Origin: Paenibacillus sp. FSL K6-1096
GTDB lineage: Bacteria; Bacillota; Bacilli; Paenibacillales; Paenibacillaceae
Direction: 5' to 3'
Length of the DNA stretch: 64,000 bases
Assembly: GCF_037977055.1 (NCBI RefSeq)
Contig: NZ_CP150274.1
Coordinates: 1,984,001 to 2,048,000, forward strand
Every line of letters starts with the position of its first letter. Position 1 is the first letter of the stretch. A program made the position numbers and the translations under genes. The notes beneath the pieces are model-generated. The model was not told the DNA's origin and ran no database searches. It saw nothing but the letters and a program-made list of their open reading frames with translations. Below, piece by piece: positions 33,215 through 41,144 of this stretch.

Positions 33215-35026
33215 ATGGCTCTCAGCAGACAAGCAGTGACTTCTTCATCCGCCGCCCCCATCGAGCTGGAATGTCTCTACCATTCAACGCAGGGGCGATG
33301 GGCGTATGCGTACGACAAGGATACCTTCCACTTAAGAATCCGCAGCAAAAAAAACAATGTAGACCGGGTATTTGCGCTGGTCGGCGATAAATACGACTGG
33401 GAGCAGCATCACCAGGAGCTGGATATGCGCAAGGTGGCTGCCGATGCCCTGTTTGACTACTGGGAAGCAGAGATTGTTCCCGAATTCAAGCGCTTCTCCT
33501 ACGGCTTCCGGCTGGAGAGTGACCGGGATACGGTATGGATGGTTGAATCCGGCTTCTACACAGACGGGCCGCCTGAGCCTGCCGGAGGCTACTATGAAAT
33601 GCCTTATCTTCACGAAACCGATCTGCTGCATGTTCCTGAATGGGCCAAGTCCGCTGTATTCTATCAGATCATGCCTGACCGGTTCGCCAACGGTGATCCG
33701 GCGAATGACCCGGAGGGAACGCTCGAATGGGGCGCAACGCCCACCCATGACAGTTATTTCGGCGGCGACCTGCAGGGGATGATTGACCATCTGGACTATA
33801 TCTCGGAGCTTGGCGTAACGGCGCTGTATCTGACTCCGATCTTCCAGGCTCCCAGCAACCATAAATATGACACCGTTGACTATGGAACAGTCGATGCAAG
33901 CTTCGGGGACCTGGATAAGCTTAAGCAGCTGGTGGAGCAGGCCCATGCGAAGGAGCTCAAGGTAGTGCTGGATGCGGTCTTCAACCATACCAGCTCGGAA
34001 TTCGCCCCATTCAAGGATGTGTTGGAGCATGGGGCGGATTCCAAGTACGCAGACTGGTTCCACATCCATGATTATCCCGTGCAGGCGGCGGACGGCAGGG
34101 CCAACTACGATACCTTCGGCTTCTTCAGCGGAATGCCCAAGCTGAATACCGCCAACCCTGAAGTCAAGGATTATCTGCTGGACATCACCCGCTTCTGGCT
34201 CAAGGAAGCCGGCATCGACGGCTGGCGGCTCGATGTCGCCAATGAGGTGGACCATGGTTTCTGGAGGGACTTCCGCAAGGCGGTCAAGGAGATCAACCCG
34301 GAGGCATTCATCATCGGCGAGGTGTGGAGCGATTCGCTTAGCTGGCTGCAGGGCGACCAGTTCGATTCGGTGATGAACTACCCTTTCTCCGACCGGCTGC
34401 TGAAGTTCTTCGGGCCGGGGAACGAGATGGATGCTGACACCTTCGCCGATGAGATCTACGGGCTGCTTATGCGTTATCCCCGGCAGGCGAACGAGGTGCT
34501 GTTCAATCTCCTGGCCAGCCACGATACCCCGAGAGTGCTGACCCGGCTCGGCGGGGATAAGCAGCGGCTGAAGCTGGCGCTCACCTTCCTGTTCACCTTC
34601 ACCGGCACGCCGTGCATCTTCTATGGGGATGAGATCGGGCTTACCGGTGAGGACGACCCGGATTGCCGCAAGTGTATGATCTGGGAGGAGGACCGCCAGG
34701 ACCGTGAGCTGCTGCGCTTTTATCAGAGCCTCATTGCCTTGCGCAAGGAGCATGAGGTGCTGCGCACCGGCCGGTTCCGCTTCCTGCAGCGTTATCCGGG
34801 CAGCCTCGGCTTCGTCTACGAACGCTGGGACGAGCGCACCCGCTTCACGATCTGGATGAACAATTCTGACAAACCGCTGGCGCTTACGCAATCCTTGGAT
34901 GAGGGCACTTGGCTGGATGCCTTCAGCGGCGGGCCTGTGGAGCAGGACGGGGAGCAGGTCCGCATCACGCTGGGGCCGCTGGAGTCCCGGATACTGTATT
35001 GCAGACAAGCGGGCAGCAAAGCCTGA
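33215..35026 (+). CDS. GH13 alpha-amylase family protein (neopullulanase/maltogenic amylase-like)
   Basis: This 603-residue enzyme lacks a signal peptide and so acts in the cytoplasm. An N-terminal CBM34-like sandwich (about 15-120) is followed by the GH13 barrel. GH13 regions are visible: DAVFNH (region I), GWRLDVANEV (catalytic Asp), IIGEVW (acid Glu) and LLASHDTPR (transition-state Asp). A C-terminal beta-domain completes it. This layout is that of subfamily GH13_20, which degrades cyclodextrins, pullulan and maltodextrins. AGGAGG lies upstream of the ATG at 33215. It is not linked to a maltodextrin transporter here. Confidence 0.93.
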   Translation: MALSRQAVTSSSAAPIELECLYHSTQGRWAYAYDKDTFHLRIRSKKNNVDRVFALVGDKYDWEQHHQELDMRKVAADALFDYWEAEIVPEFKRFSYGFRLESDRDTVWMVESGFYTDGPPEPAGGYYEMPYLHETDLLHVPEWAKSAVFYQIMPDRFANGDPANDPEGTLEWGATPTHDSYFGGDLQGMIDHLDYISELGVTALYLTPIFQAPSNHKYDTVDYGTVDASFGDLDKLKQLVEQAHAKELKVVLDAVFNHTSSEFAPFKDVLEHGADSKYADWFHIHDYPVQAADGRANYDTFGFFSGMPKLNTANPEVKDYLLDITRFWLKEAGIDGWRLDVANEVDHGFWRDFRKAVKEINPEAFIIGEVWSDSLSWLQGDQFDSVMNYPFSDRLLKFFGPGNEMDADTFADEIYGLLMRYPRQANEVLFNLLASHDTPRVLTRLGGDKQRLKLALTFLFTFTGTPCIFYGDEIGLTGEDDPDCRKCMIWEEDRQDRELLRFYQSLIALRKEHEVLRTGRFRFLQRYPGSLGFVYERWDERTRFTIWMNNSDKPLALTQSLDEGTWLDAFSGGPVEQDGEQVRITLGPLESRILYCRQAGSKA

Positions 35027-35049
35027 GAACTCTATAGTACAAACACGAA

Positions 35050-35074
35050 CAAGCCCCGGGAAGGGGCTTGTTTG
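35050..35074 (+). terminator. Terminator after the GH13 gene
   Basis: CAAGCCCC and GGGGCTTG pair around a short loop, followed by a T-rich run. Confidence 0.8.
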
Positions 35075-35175
35075 GTTATAGCCGTTTGTTACACTGAACC
35101 CGGCGGCCGGAGATGGTATTCTTTTATAAGAAAAAATCGTTCTTCACACACCATACAATGTCAGGAGAATCTCTC

Positions 35176-35580
35176 ATGCAGATCAGAACCGCAACGGAAG
35201 CGGATTATGCTTACCTCGCAAGCCGTGACCATCATGTCCTGAATTCACTTCTTCTCTCCAAAATAAACCAGCAGGAGATTTACATTCTGAGCGAGAACGG
35301 CCTGGAGATCGGCTGGCTGCGGTTCGGGTATTTCTGGGACCAGATCCCCTTCATGAATCTGCTGTGGCTGGGTGAGCCTTACCGCAGAGCCGGCTTCGGC
35401 AGGCAGGCCGTGCAGCATTGGGAGCAGGCGATGCAGGCGATGGGCCACAAGCAAGTCATGACCTCCTCAATGGCCAATGAAGATGCCCAGCATTTTTACC
35501 GGAAACTAGGCTACCGCGACTCGGGCTGCCTGCTGCCGGACAATGAGCCGCTGGAGATTTTGTTCACCAAAGTGCTGTAG
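35176..35580 (+). CDS. GNAT family N-acetyltransferase
   Basis: This 134-residue protein has the GNAT fold: IRTATEADYAYLASRDHHV at the start, and the acetyl-CoA-binding stretch in RRAGFGRQAVQHWEQAM. The C-terminal part (ANEDAQHFYRKLGYRDSG) is typical of the family. The substrate is unknown. AGGAG eight bases before the ATG at 35176 supports the start. It ends three bases from the convergent uvrX-cassette gene. Confidence 0.87.
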   Translation: MQIRTATEADYAYLASRDHHVLNSLLLSKINQQEIYILSENGLEIGWLRFGYFWDQIPFMNLLWLGEPYRRAGFGRQAVQHWEQAMQAMGHKQVMTSSMANEDAQHFYRKLGYRDSGCLLPDNEPLEILFTKVL

Positions 35581-35583
35581 CTG

Positions 35584-36066
35584 TTATTGATCCTTCCCCT
35601 GCTGACTCCGCAGCAAGTCCCGGAGCTCTGCCGTATACCGGGTCAGCCGCAGGCTGATCTCTGTGCGCATCACATCCCGGGTGAGTCCGAAGCGTTCCTG
35701 GTAGCCCCGGCAAAAGATTTTGTAATATACCAGGAACTCCTCCTGCTCATCGGCCACCACCCGGATATTGCGCTGCTTCAGCTCCTTCTGCAGCCGGTGG
35801 GTATCATCCATAATGCGCTGCTGAATCGCCTGGCCGGCAATTATAGAGGCCCGCTGGAGAATGCTGCCGGACAGTTCGATTTCCCGCAGGCTTTTGCTGA
35901 CCATGGTGTCCAGGTAAGGGAGCAGGATGAGGTCACGCACCATCGTCCGTTCCTCGACCGTAATCATTCTTCGCACCTCTCCCCCCTGCTTCTGTTCATA
36001 CTGCTGAACATGCTCTGTCATGAGCATCTTGGATTTCCAGCGTTCGTTCCCCTCCAGCTTGCTCAT
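35584..36066 (-). CDS. Unknown protein of the uvrX cassette (YolD-like head, helical)
   Basis: This 160-residue protein is rich in charged residues and predicted helix; no catalytic motif is seen. Its N-terminal WKSKMLMTEHVQQYEQ loosely recalls the WxxMMLPEHV motif of YolD-like proteins often paired with UvrX, but the rest does not clearly match. It overlaps the polymerase gene by four bases, so it is the third cistron of the same operon. A role with the SOS polymerase is inferred from context only. Confidence 0.7.
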   Translation of the reverse strand: MSKLEGNERWKSKMLMTEHVQQYEQKQGGEVRRMITVEERTMVRDLILLPYLDTMVSKSLREIELSGSILQRASIIAGQAIQQRIMDDTHRLQKELKQRNIRVVADEQEEFLVYYKIFCRGYQERFGLTRDVMRTEISLRLTRYTAELRDLLRSQQGKDQ

Positions 36067-37322
36067 TTGTAATGTCCCCCGATCTGCTCGGCCCGCTCCA
36101 GGGCAACCCCCGATTCCAGCAGCGAAGAGGCGCGGATCAGGGCCTGGCTGCCATACCGGGTCTTGATCTGATCGATGGCCCGTTCCCTGCCCAGGGTACG
36201 GATACGGTCATCGAACAGGGTCAGCTGCATCACGCGGTCATCCGTCAATTCGGAGATGGTGACCGCCAGACGGCTTAGCGGCATCCCGGTCCAGTGGTCC
36301 ACGAATAAGCGGTACGCCGCTGCCGCCACCTCATGGGTCAGCGCGGACGGCTCCGGCAGTGTCGTCTGCCGGCTGTACGAATTGGAGGTGTTGCCGTCCG
36401 TCTCGACTACCGCAACAGACACCACCGAGCCCATGTACCGGTATTTGCGCGCCCGCTGGCAGACCTCGATCACCAGCTCCAGCAGCACCACCTCAATCTC
36501 CTCCAGCCGGGTATACAGGTTCCAGCGCAGCGCCTTCCCGTGGCCCACGGACTTCATCTGGTGGCGTATGCCGGTAACGACCGGACTGGGATCAATCCCC
36601 CGGGCCGTCTGCCAATAATATTCCGCCTGAATATCGCTCTGCTTGCCCATGGTCATGCGCATCCGCTGCTTGAACTCCCCCAGCTCCATCCGGGCAATAT
36701 CCCCGATCGTTGTAATTCCCATACGGTAGAAGTTCCGGGTCATGCGCCCGGCCACCATGAACATCTCGTGCACCGGACGCGGCCACAGCTCCGTATCCAG
36801 ATTCCCGTAATCCAGCCGGAATGTTCCGCCCGGCTGCTTCTTGGCGAAGTTGTTGGCCATTTTGGCGAGGATTTTGGACGGGCCGATGCCCACCCGGGTC
36901 CAGACCCCCGTGGATAACAGGACATGCTGCTGGATGGAGTGGATCATCTCCTGCAGGTCTCCTCCGAATGCACGCAGGGAGCCAGTCACATCCAGGAACT
37001 GCTCGTCGATGCTGAACGCCTCCACCAGATCGGTATATACCTGGTAGATCTCGGAGATCAGGAGGGAGACCTTAATATAGGTCCCCATGCGCGGCCGGAT
37101 CACCACAAGCTCCGGACATTTCGTCAGGGCTTCGCCCACACGCGAGGCGGTGGTGACCCCGCGGGATTTGGCCAGCGGGCAGGCCGCCAGCACAATCCCG
37201 TTCATCCGCGTGGGGTCGCCGACCGCCACAGGCTGACCCGCATATTCGGGATGGGCCGCCTTCTCGACACTGGCATAGAAGGACTGGCAGTCGGAGAGCA
37301 GAATCATCCGCTCTCTAGGCAT
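36063..37322 (-). CDS. Y-family DNA polymerase (UvrX/UmuC-like)
   Basis: This 419-residue protein belongs to the translesion polymerase family. Catalytic acids appear in LSDCQSFYASVEKA (about residue 10) and FSIDEQFLDVTGS (about 105). A helix-hairpin-helix-like segment (RMGITTIGDIARMELGEF) and a little-finger domain follow, and QLTLFDD near the C-terminus fits a beta-clamp-binding motif. It copies past DNA damage. It overlaps the mini-WYL gene upstream by 8 bases and the unknown gene downstream by 4. Two LexA-like boxes precede the operon, so it is probably SOS-induced. Confidence 0.92.
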   Translation of the reverse strand: MPRERMILLSDCQSFYASVEKAAHPEYAGQPVAVGDPTRMNGIVLAACPLAKSRGVTTASRVGEALTKCPELVVIRPRMGTYIKVSLLISEIYQVYTDLVEAFSIDEQFLDVTGSLRAFGGDLQEMIHSIQQHVLLSTGVWTRVGIGPSKILAKMANNFAKKQPGGTFRLDYGNLDTELWPRPVHEMFMVAGRMTRNFYRMGITTIGDIARMELGEFKQRMRMTMGKQSDIQAEYYWQTARGIDPSPVVTGIRHQMKSVGHGKALRWNLYTRLEEIEVVLLELVIEVCQRARKYRYMGSVVSVAVVETDGNTSNSYSRQTTLPEPSALTHEVAAAAYRLFVDHWTGMPLSRLAVTISELTDDRVMQLTLFDDRIRTLGRERAIDQIKTRYGSQALIRASSLLESGVALERAEQIGGHYK

Positions 37323-37512
37323 ACCGTTGCCCCCGTACCGGGCGCCAAGACAGGATATTGGCGGTCAGGAACACACGGGGCTGGCCGCTGCTCAGACAGG
37401 TGGCCCGAATCCGGCCGTCCCGCATCCCGCGCACCTCAATTTTCCGCTGCGTAATCCGGCCCGCCTTGTCGAGATATATGATTTCTATAGTTTGGCCGAT
37501 GCTCATCTTCAT
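37315..37512 (-). CDS. Single-domain WYL-like small protein
   Basis: This 65-residue protein, IGQTIEIIYLDKAGRITQRK then IRATCLSSGQPRVFLTANILSW, resembles a stand-alone WYL domain (IxIxYxDxxGxIxxRxI ... IxAxCxxxGxxRxFxxxxIL). WYL domains bind nucleic acid or nucleotides and control several DNA-damage regulators. It is the first gene of the uvrX cassette. The ATG at 37512 has GGAGG nine bases upstream; an ATG two codons later is an alternative. A regulatory or accessory role to the polymerase is inferred. Confidence 0.72.
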   Translation of the reverse strand: MKMSIGQTIEIIYLDKAGRITQRKIEVRGMRDGRIRATCLSSGQPRVFLTANILSWRPVRGQRYA

Positions 37513-37537
37513 GATTGATCGCCTCCGGGTAAAGTGA

Positions 37538-37572
37538 GAACATTTGTTTGTATTATATCCAAACAGATGTTC
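37538..37572 (-). promoter_or_regulatory. Two LexA (SOS) boxes at the uvrX-cassette promoter
   Basis: GAAC-ATTT-GTTT (37538-37549) and AAAC-AGAT-GTTC (37561-37572) each match the Gram-positive LexA box GAAC-N4-GTTC with one mismatch. The second lies in the spacer between a minus-strand TATAAT and a -35-like TTGATT. Confidence 0.75.
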
Positions 37573-37724
37573 CCTAATCAATCATGAGTATATTCCTTGA
37601 ATCCCATAATTATGTATCTGTGCTGCTGAAGGTGATATAATGCCCCCAGAGCAAAGTGTTTCGCTAGATGCAATCCGGCAAACAGTACTATCTCTAAAAG
37701 ACCCTGAACCAATAGTAACTTCAT

Positions 37725-37905
37725 TTTATACAATGGAATACTGTAAAAAAGGCTTTGAAATAGGATCTATTGTATTCCGTACAATGGAATGCTGAAAAAA
37801 GTCCCTTTTTCACCCAAAACCCAATATTCCACTGTATGAAATACAATAGAAGCTCATTTTTCGGTCAGCTACGCGTGTTCTATTGCAGGAAATACAATCA
37901 GCTAC
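37725..37905. repeat. Intergenic repeat cluster, TACAAT/ATTGTA type
   Basis: Several imperfect copies of a short palindromic unit occur (TGTATTCCGTACAATGGAA, CACTGTATGAAATACAATAG, TATTGCAGGAAATACAATC, and a half copy near 37725). The plus frame over them (37770-37994) is open but looks repeat-derived. The rest of the AT-rich gap (37573-38473) holds no convincing gene. Confidence 0.6.
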
Positions 37906-38149
37906 TATGTACTGGAGACGCAAACCTAAAAATCAAGCCAACACTAATCACGAAGAACAGAGAAGCTAAATGGAATGATCTAGTACAGCATTAGATTTAA
38001 AAGAGTGAAGTTAGGGCTCCCCTCTGCTGAAGGACTCGGTGTAACGGACGGATCGACCCATATTATGGAAGTAATTCACCTTTAACAAGTAAAGAACCCC
38101 ATGGAGGAAGGAATGGCTTCGGTTCGTAGCGGACGCTCAGAGATAAATG

Positions 38150-38330
38150 TAGTCTATACAACTAAAACTAGGGAGCTGGAAGACTTTCCTCTTCTAACTG
38201 TAATTCGTACAACTAAATCTGCCCCAATGGGCGAAAATTCAGGTATAGAGGCATTTTAGTTGTACCCAATACAGCTAAACAAAGATTCGGCGGCACGACC
38301 GGCGATATATTTGTATAGATTGCAATTAAG
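38150..38330. repeat. Intergenic repeat cluster, GTACAACTAAA type
   Basis: Three or four degenerate copies of a unit with TACAACTAAA (38156-38168, 38207-38217) or its inverse TTTTAGTTGTACC (about 38257) form a palindromic patch. A possible 48-codon frame starts at 38113 after GGAGGAAGGA, but most of it is repeat sequence, so it is not called. Confidence 0.5.
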
Positions 38331-38432
38331 CCTACCCCTTGCACTATAACCAGGGCGCAGTAAACCCTCAGCAAGCGATGGGTTAAAGTAATTCTCACAC
38401 GTTTAGATCTGATGCTCTACTAGAGTATAAAA

Positions 38433-38464
38433 AATCCCGCCGGCCAATTCAGGCTGACGGGATT
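38433..38464 (-). terminator. Terminator of the 135-residue protein gene
   Basis: AATCCCG and CGGGATT with an inner GGCC/GGC pairing; the minus strand continues into a T run. Confidence 0.8.
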
Positions 38465-38473
38465 ATTCGCTTT

Positions 38474-38881
38474 TTACCCAGTCGAAACGCCTGAGAAGGT
38501 CACAGGTCCGGTAACGCTGGCAGTATTGAGCAGAATATTGGTGCTGTTATTGGCTGCGCCCAAAGAATAGGCATGATAACCTTGCGGAACATTTAAATCC
38601 AGATACGAGATGCTAATCGGCTGTATTGCGAGTACGGAGAGTCCGCTTGCTCCTGCATTAAAAATCGGCTGGCCGTCCCGGTATAATGTAAATACTACAT
38701 TCGGAACGCCCAGAGTAGTCTGAAAACCGATGGTTGCATTCAGCAATACAGCCCCATTGGTCACGGCTGCTATTCCAAACTCGGCTAACAGCAAATTTTG
38801 ACCCGGCGCAAGGATTGGAATGGACAAGGTCTGAGTCCCTGTAGAGGCGGTACTCCGTCCTACATCGATAACAAGTGCCAT
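38474..38881 (-). CDS. Small beta-rich protein of unknown function
   Basis: This 135-residue protein has no signal peptide, no Cys and no Trp. It is a series of hydrophobic beta-strand-like segments rich in Asn, Thr, Leu and Gly (LLNATIGFQTTLGVPNVVFTLYRDG, GYHAYSLGAANNSTNILLNTASVTG). This pattern recalls jelly-roll domains of exosporium/spore-surface proteins such as the BclA C-terminal domain, but that is a resemblance, not an identification. GGGAGGTGG before the ATG at 38881 and its own terminator indicate a real single-gene unit. Confidence 0.7.
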   Translation of the reverse strand: MALVIDVGRSTASTGTQTLSIPILAPGQNLLLAEFGIAAVTNGAVLLNATIGFQTTLGVPNVVFTLYRDGQPIFNAGASGLSVLAIQPISISYLDLNVPQGYHAYSLGAANNSTNILLNTASVTGPVTFSGVSTG

Positions 38882-39101
38882 GATCTAGCCACCTCCCTTC
38901 CTCTAATCTATTAATAGAGTATGTATGGAAAACAATTCCAGGTTGGATGAATGTCAAGGACGATTAACACATTGTTGCGGGGACAATAGGGGAGCTGAAC
39001 ACAATGAACCTGCCTTGCTCGGGCCAACGGGGATAGCTTATACTTCCTATGTTGTCTCTACGATGGACACTAAACTAACCGGTAAAGAGAGGTCAACCAT
39101 T

Positions 39102-40103
39102 ATGCTTCAAGGCAAAACGAGGACTGCCGTCTGGATCGGCTTAGGGCTGTACACTGTCCTCACCCTGTTTTTCCTGTTTGCCGGCTTCAACCGCTCAGCG
39201 GCTCTGCCGGAGACGGGCTTACGTTACCGCTTGGCTTTTGACGGGATTCCGTTGATATTTCCGGGCTATGGTTATTCGGAGCTTTGGGTCTTCAACCTGG
39301 GCAACTATCTGGCCTTCGTACCGTTCGGCCTCGTGATTCCGCTGCTGGTCCGCTGCCGCTTCCTGCCGTTCCTCTTGGTCTTCTTAGCGGCCATTACCGG
39401 GGTGGAGCTGATTCAGATGGTGACCCGTTTGGGTGCGTTCGATATTAACGATATCGTTATTAATACGCTCGGTGCGGCTGTCGGCTACGGCGCCCAGCGG
39501 CTGATCCGCCGCGACCGGACAACCCGAAGAGGTATACTCAAGCTTTTGTCCTCCGGAGCAGTCTTGACGCTACTCGTCTACTCCGCCGTGAGCGGTATCA
39601 ATTATTATCTGGACCATGGACGCGGGGAGATCAGAGCGCTGGATCAGCTCCCTACCAAGCGTGGTGAAATACAGTGGGAACAAAGGCTTAACAGCTTCAC
39701 TATGGCCCAAGAACAGATCGAACCGGCTATCAATCTGTATAGCCCTGATCATCCGGGACTCCATGAATTCTCCCTGCGTCTGGACGGACAGTATAAGGAG
39801 TTAGCCGGGAATTTCGGCGTCCCTGACAATGCTATACCTGCTAAGGGCAGCGGCACCAGCAGCGTCATCATCAGCGCCGACGGAGAAGAGCTGTACTCCC
39901 TGGATGCGAATATCGCACCGGGCGAGAATCAGCCGCTGTCTTTTCAGGTTTCGGTTGAAGGCAAACAAGAGCTGATTATTACCGTCAAAACCGATGCTGC
40001 CGACCCGCGAACCCATGCGGTCTTGTGGGACCTTACGCTCACAGAAGCCAATGCCGGACAAAAGCTGGCGGCGCGGCTTCACCGGTTGCTGGGCGGAGGA
40101 TAA
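39102..40103 (+). CDS. VanZ-like membrane protein fused to an NPCBM-like domain
   Basis: The N-terminal half (about residues 5-160) is a VanZ-family domain of four to five membrane helices (NLGNYLAFVPFGLVIPLLV, VELIQMVTRLGAFDINDIVINTLGAAVGY). VanZ proteins are linked to low-level teicoplanin resistance by an unknown mechanism. A further helix leads to a C-terminal domain (about 190-325) with YKELAGNFGVPDN, SSVIISADGEELYSLDANIAPGE and QELIITVKTD, the pattern of NPCBM (novel putative carbohydrate-binding) modules. This would place a sugar-binding domain outside the membrane. GAGGT eight bases before the ATG at 39102 sets the start; the open frame upstream lacks a site. Confidence 0.85.
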   Translation: MLQGKTRTAVWIGLGLYTVLTLFFLFAGFNRSAALPETGLRYRLAFDGIPLIFPGYGYSELWVFNLGNYLAFVPFGLVIPLLVRCRFLPFLLVFLAAITGVELIQMVTRLGAFDINDIVINTLGAAVGYGAQRLIRRDRTTRRGILKLLSSGAVLTLLVYSAVSGINYYLDHGRGEIRALDQLPTKRGEIQWEQRLNSFTMAQEQIEPAINLYSPDHPGLHEFSLRLDGQYKELAGNFGVPDNAIPAKGSGTSSVIISADGEELYSLDANIAPGENQPLSFQVSVEGKQELIITVKTDAADPRTHAVLWDLTLTEANAGQKLAARLHRLLGGG

Positions 40104-40117
40104 AATAACCGGGCCGC

Positions 40118-40996
40118 TCAGCCGAATAGCTCCTGCAGATACTGATCCAGAATACGAAGCGGCTCTTGCAGCGCCTGGTTAGGGAACTTATGCGTGACCT
40201 TATAGCCTATTCTTGGGGGCACGGATTCCGCCAGCTTTTGAAGTACAAAATCCCCCATCCCCACCATATGTGCGCCAATCGAAGCAGGAACGATCGTCCA
40301 TTGCCTGGCATCCGTCAAAAAAGTTGTGATGAGCCCCGCAGTGTCCAGATGAACACGGGACGGGCACAGGGGGTCCCACCACTGGTCATGGCGGAATTGA
40401 AACTCCCGGTTCCAATTGATGAAGACTTCATGCTCTGCCGCCAGTTCCGCCATGTCCACCGGATCTTCAGCCTGCCGCCCCGGGACGGCCACACGCAGCA
40501 CCACCATTTCTTCCGCAAAAAACGGGGTAACCGTGACACTCGGCGACACGATCTCCCGCACCACAAACGCCACATCCATCTCGCGCCGCTCAATACTGTC
40601 AAAAGCCTCCTGCGTATGCTGCGTACGAATCTGCAGCCGGATGGACGGGGTATGCTGATGAAGCATTCGATATACCGGAGGCAGAACAAAATGACTGATG
40701 CTCTCGGCAGCGCTAATCGCCAGACTTAACTGCGAACCGCTGGCCCGCAAAATTTGGGTTTCCCTCCACAGGGCATCCCACCGCTCCGCAATGCTGAAGA
40801 AGTCCTCCCCTTTGGGGGTCAGACGGATTTGGGCGGCCCCTTTTCTCCGCTCCACCAGCAGACCGCCCATTTCCTTCTCTAAGGTCTTTAACCGGTAGCT
40901 AACCGTAGCCTGTGACAAATGCAACAGCTCGGCCGCTTTGCTAATACTCCCGGTCTGGACGATCGCCAGGAACGCTTCAATCCCAGGGAAATACAT
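40118..40996 (-). CDS. LysR family transcriptional regulator
   Basis: This 292-residue regulator has an N-terminal winged helix (FLAIVQTGSISKAAELLHLSQATVSYRLKTLEKEMGGLLVER) and a periplasmic-binding-like effector domain. The ATG at 40996 has GAGGAGGGA four to five bases upstream. It is divergent from the 2-hydroxyacid dehydrogenase gene, which it probably controls, as is common for LysR proteins. The effector is unknown. Confidence 0.92.
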   Translation of the reverse strand: MYFPGIEAFLAIVQTGSISKAAELLHLSQATVSYRLKTLEKEMGGLLVERRKGAAQIRLTPKGEDFFSIAERWDALWRETQILRASGSQLSLAISAAESISHFVLPPVYRMLHQHTPSIRLQIRTQHTQEAFDSIERREMDVAFVVREIVSPSVTVTPFFAEEMVVLRVAVPGRQAEDPVDMAELAAEHEVFINWNREFQFRHDQWWDPLCPSRVHLDTAGLITTFLTDARQWTIVPASIGAHMVGMGDFVLQKLAESVPPRIGYKVTHKFPNQALQEPLRILDQYLQELFG

Positions 40997-41026
40997 ACAA
41001 TCCCTCCTCAAAATATAGAAGAAGTT

Positions 41027-41046
41027 AATATAATTCACTAAATATT
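41027..41046. promoter_or_regulatory. Candidate LysR-type box between the divergent genes
   Basis: AATAT and ATATT form an interrupted dyad across ten bases, within the 148-base gap between the LysR gene and the dehydrogenase gene. The region is AT-rich, so chance is possible. Confidence 0.35.
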
Positions 41047-41144
41047 TGCGTTTTACAACATTATTCTTCATGTCTAAAATTATCATTAAAAATGACAAAG
41101 GGCCAGCCGATCCGGTTTGCTTCCAAGTGAAAGGTGGTTTAGCC

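Noticed and set aside
37770..37994. 74-codon frame in the AT-rich gap
   Set aside because: Composed largely of palindromic repeat units; no ribosome site.
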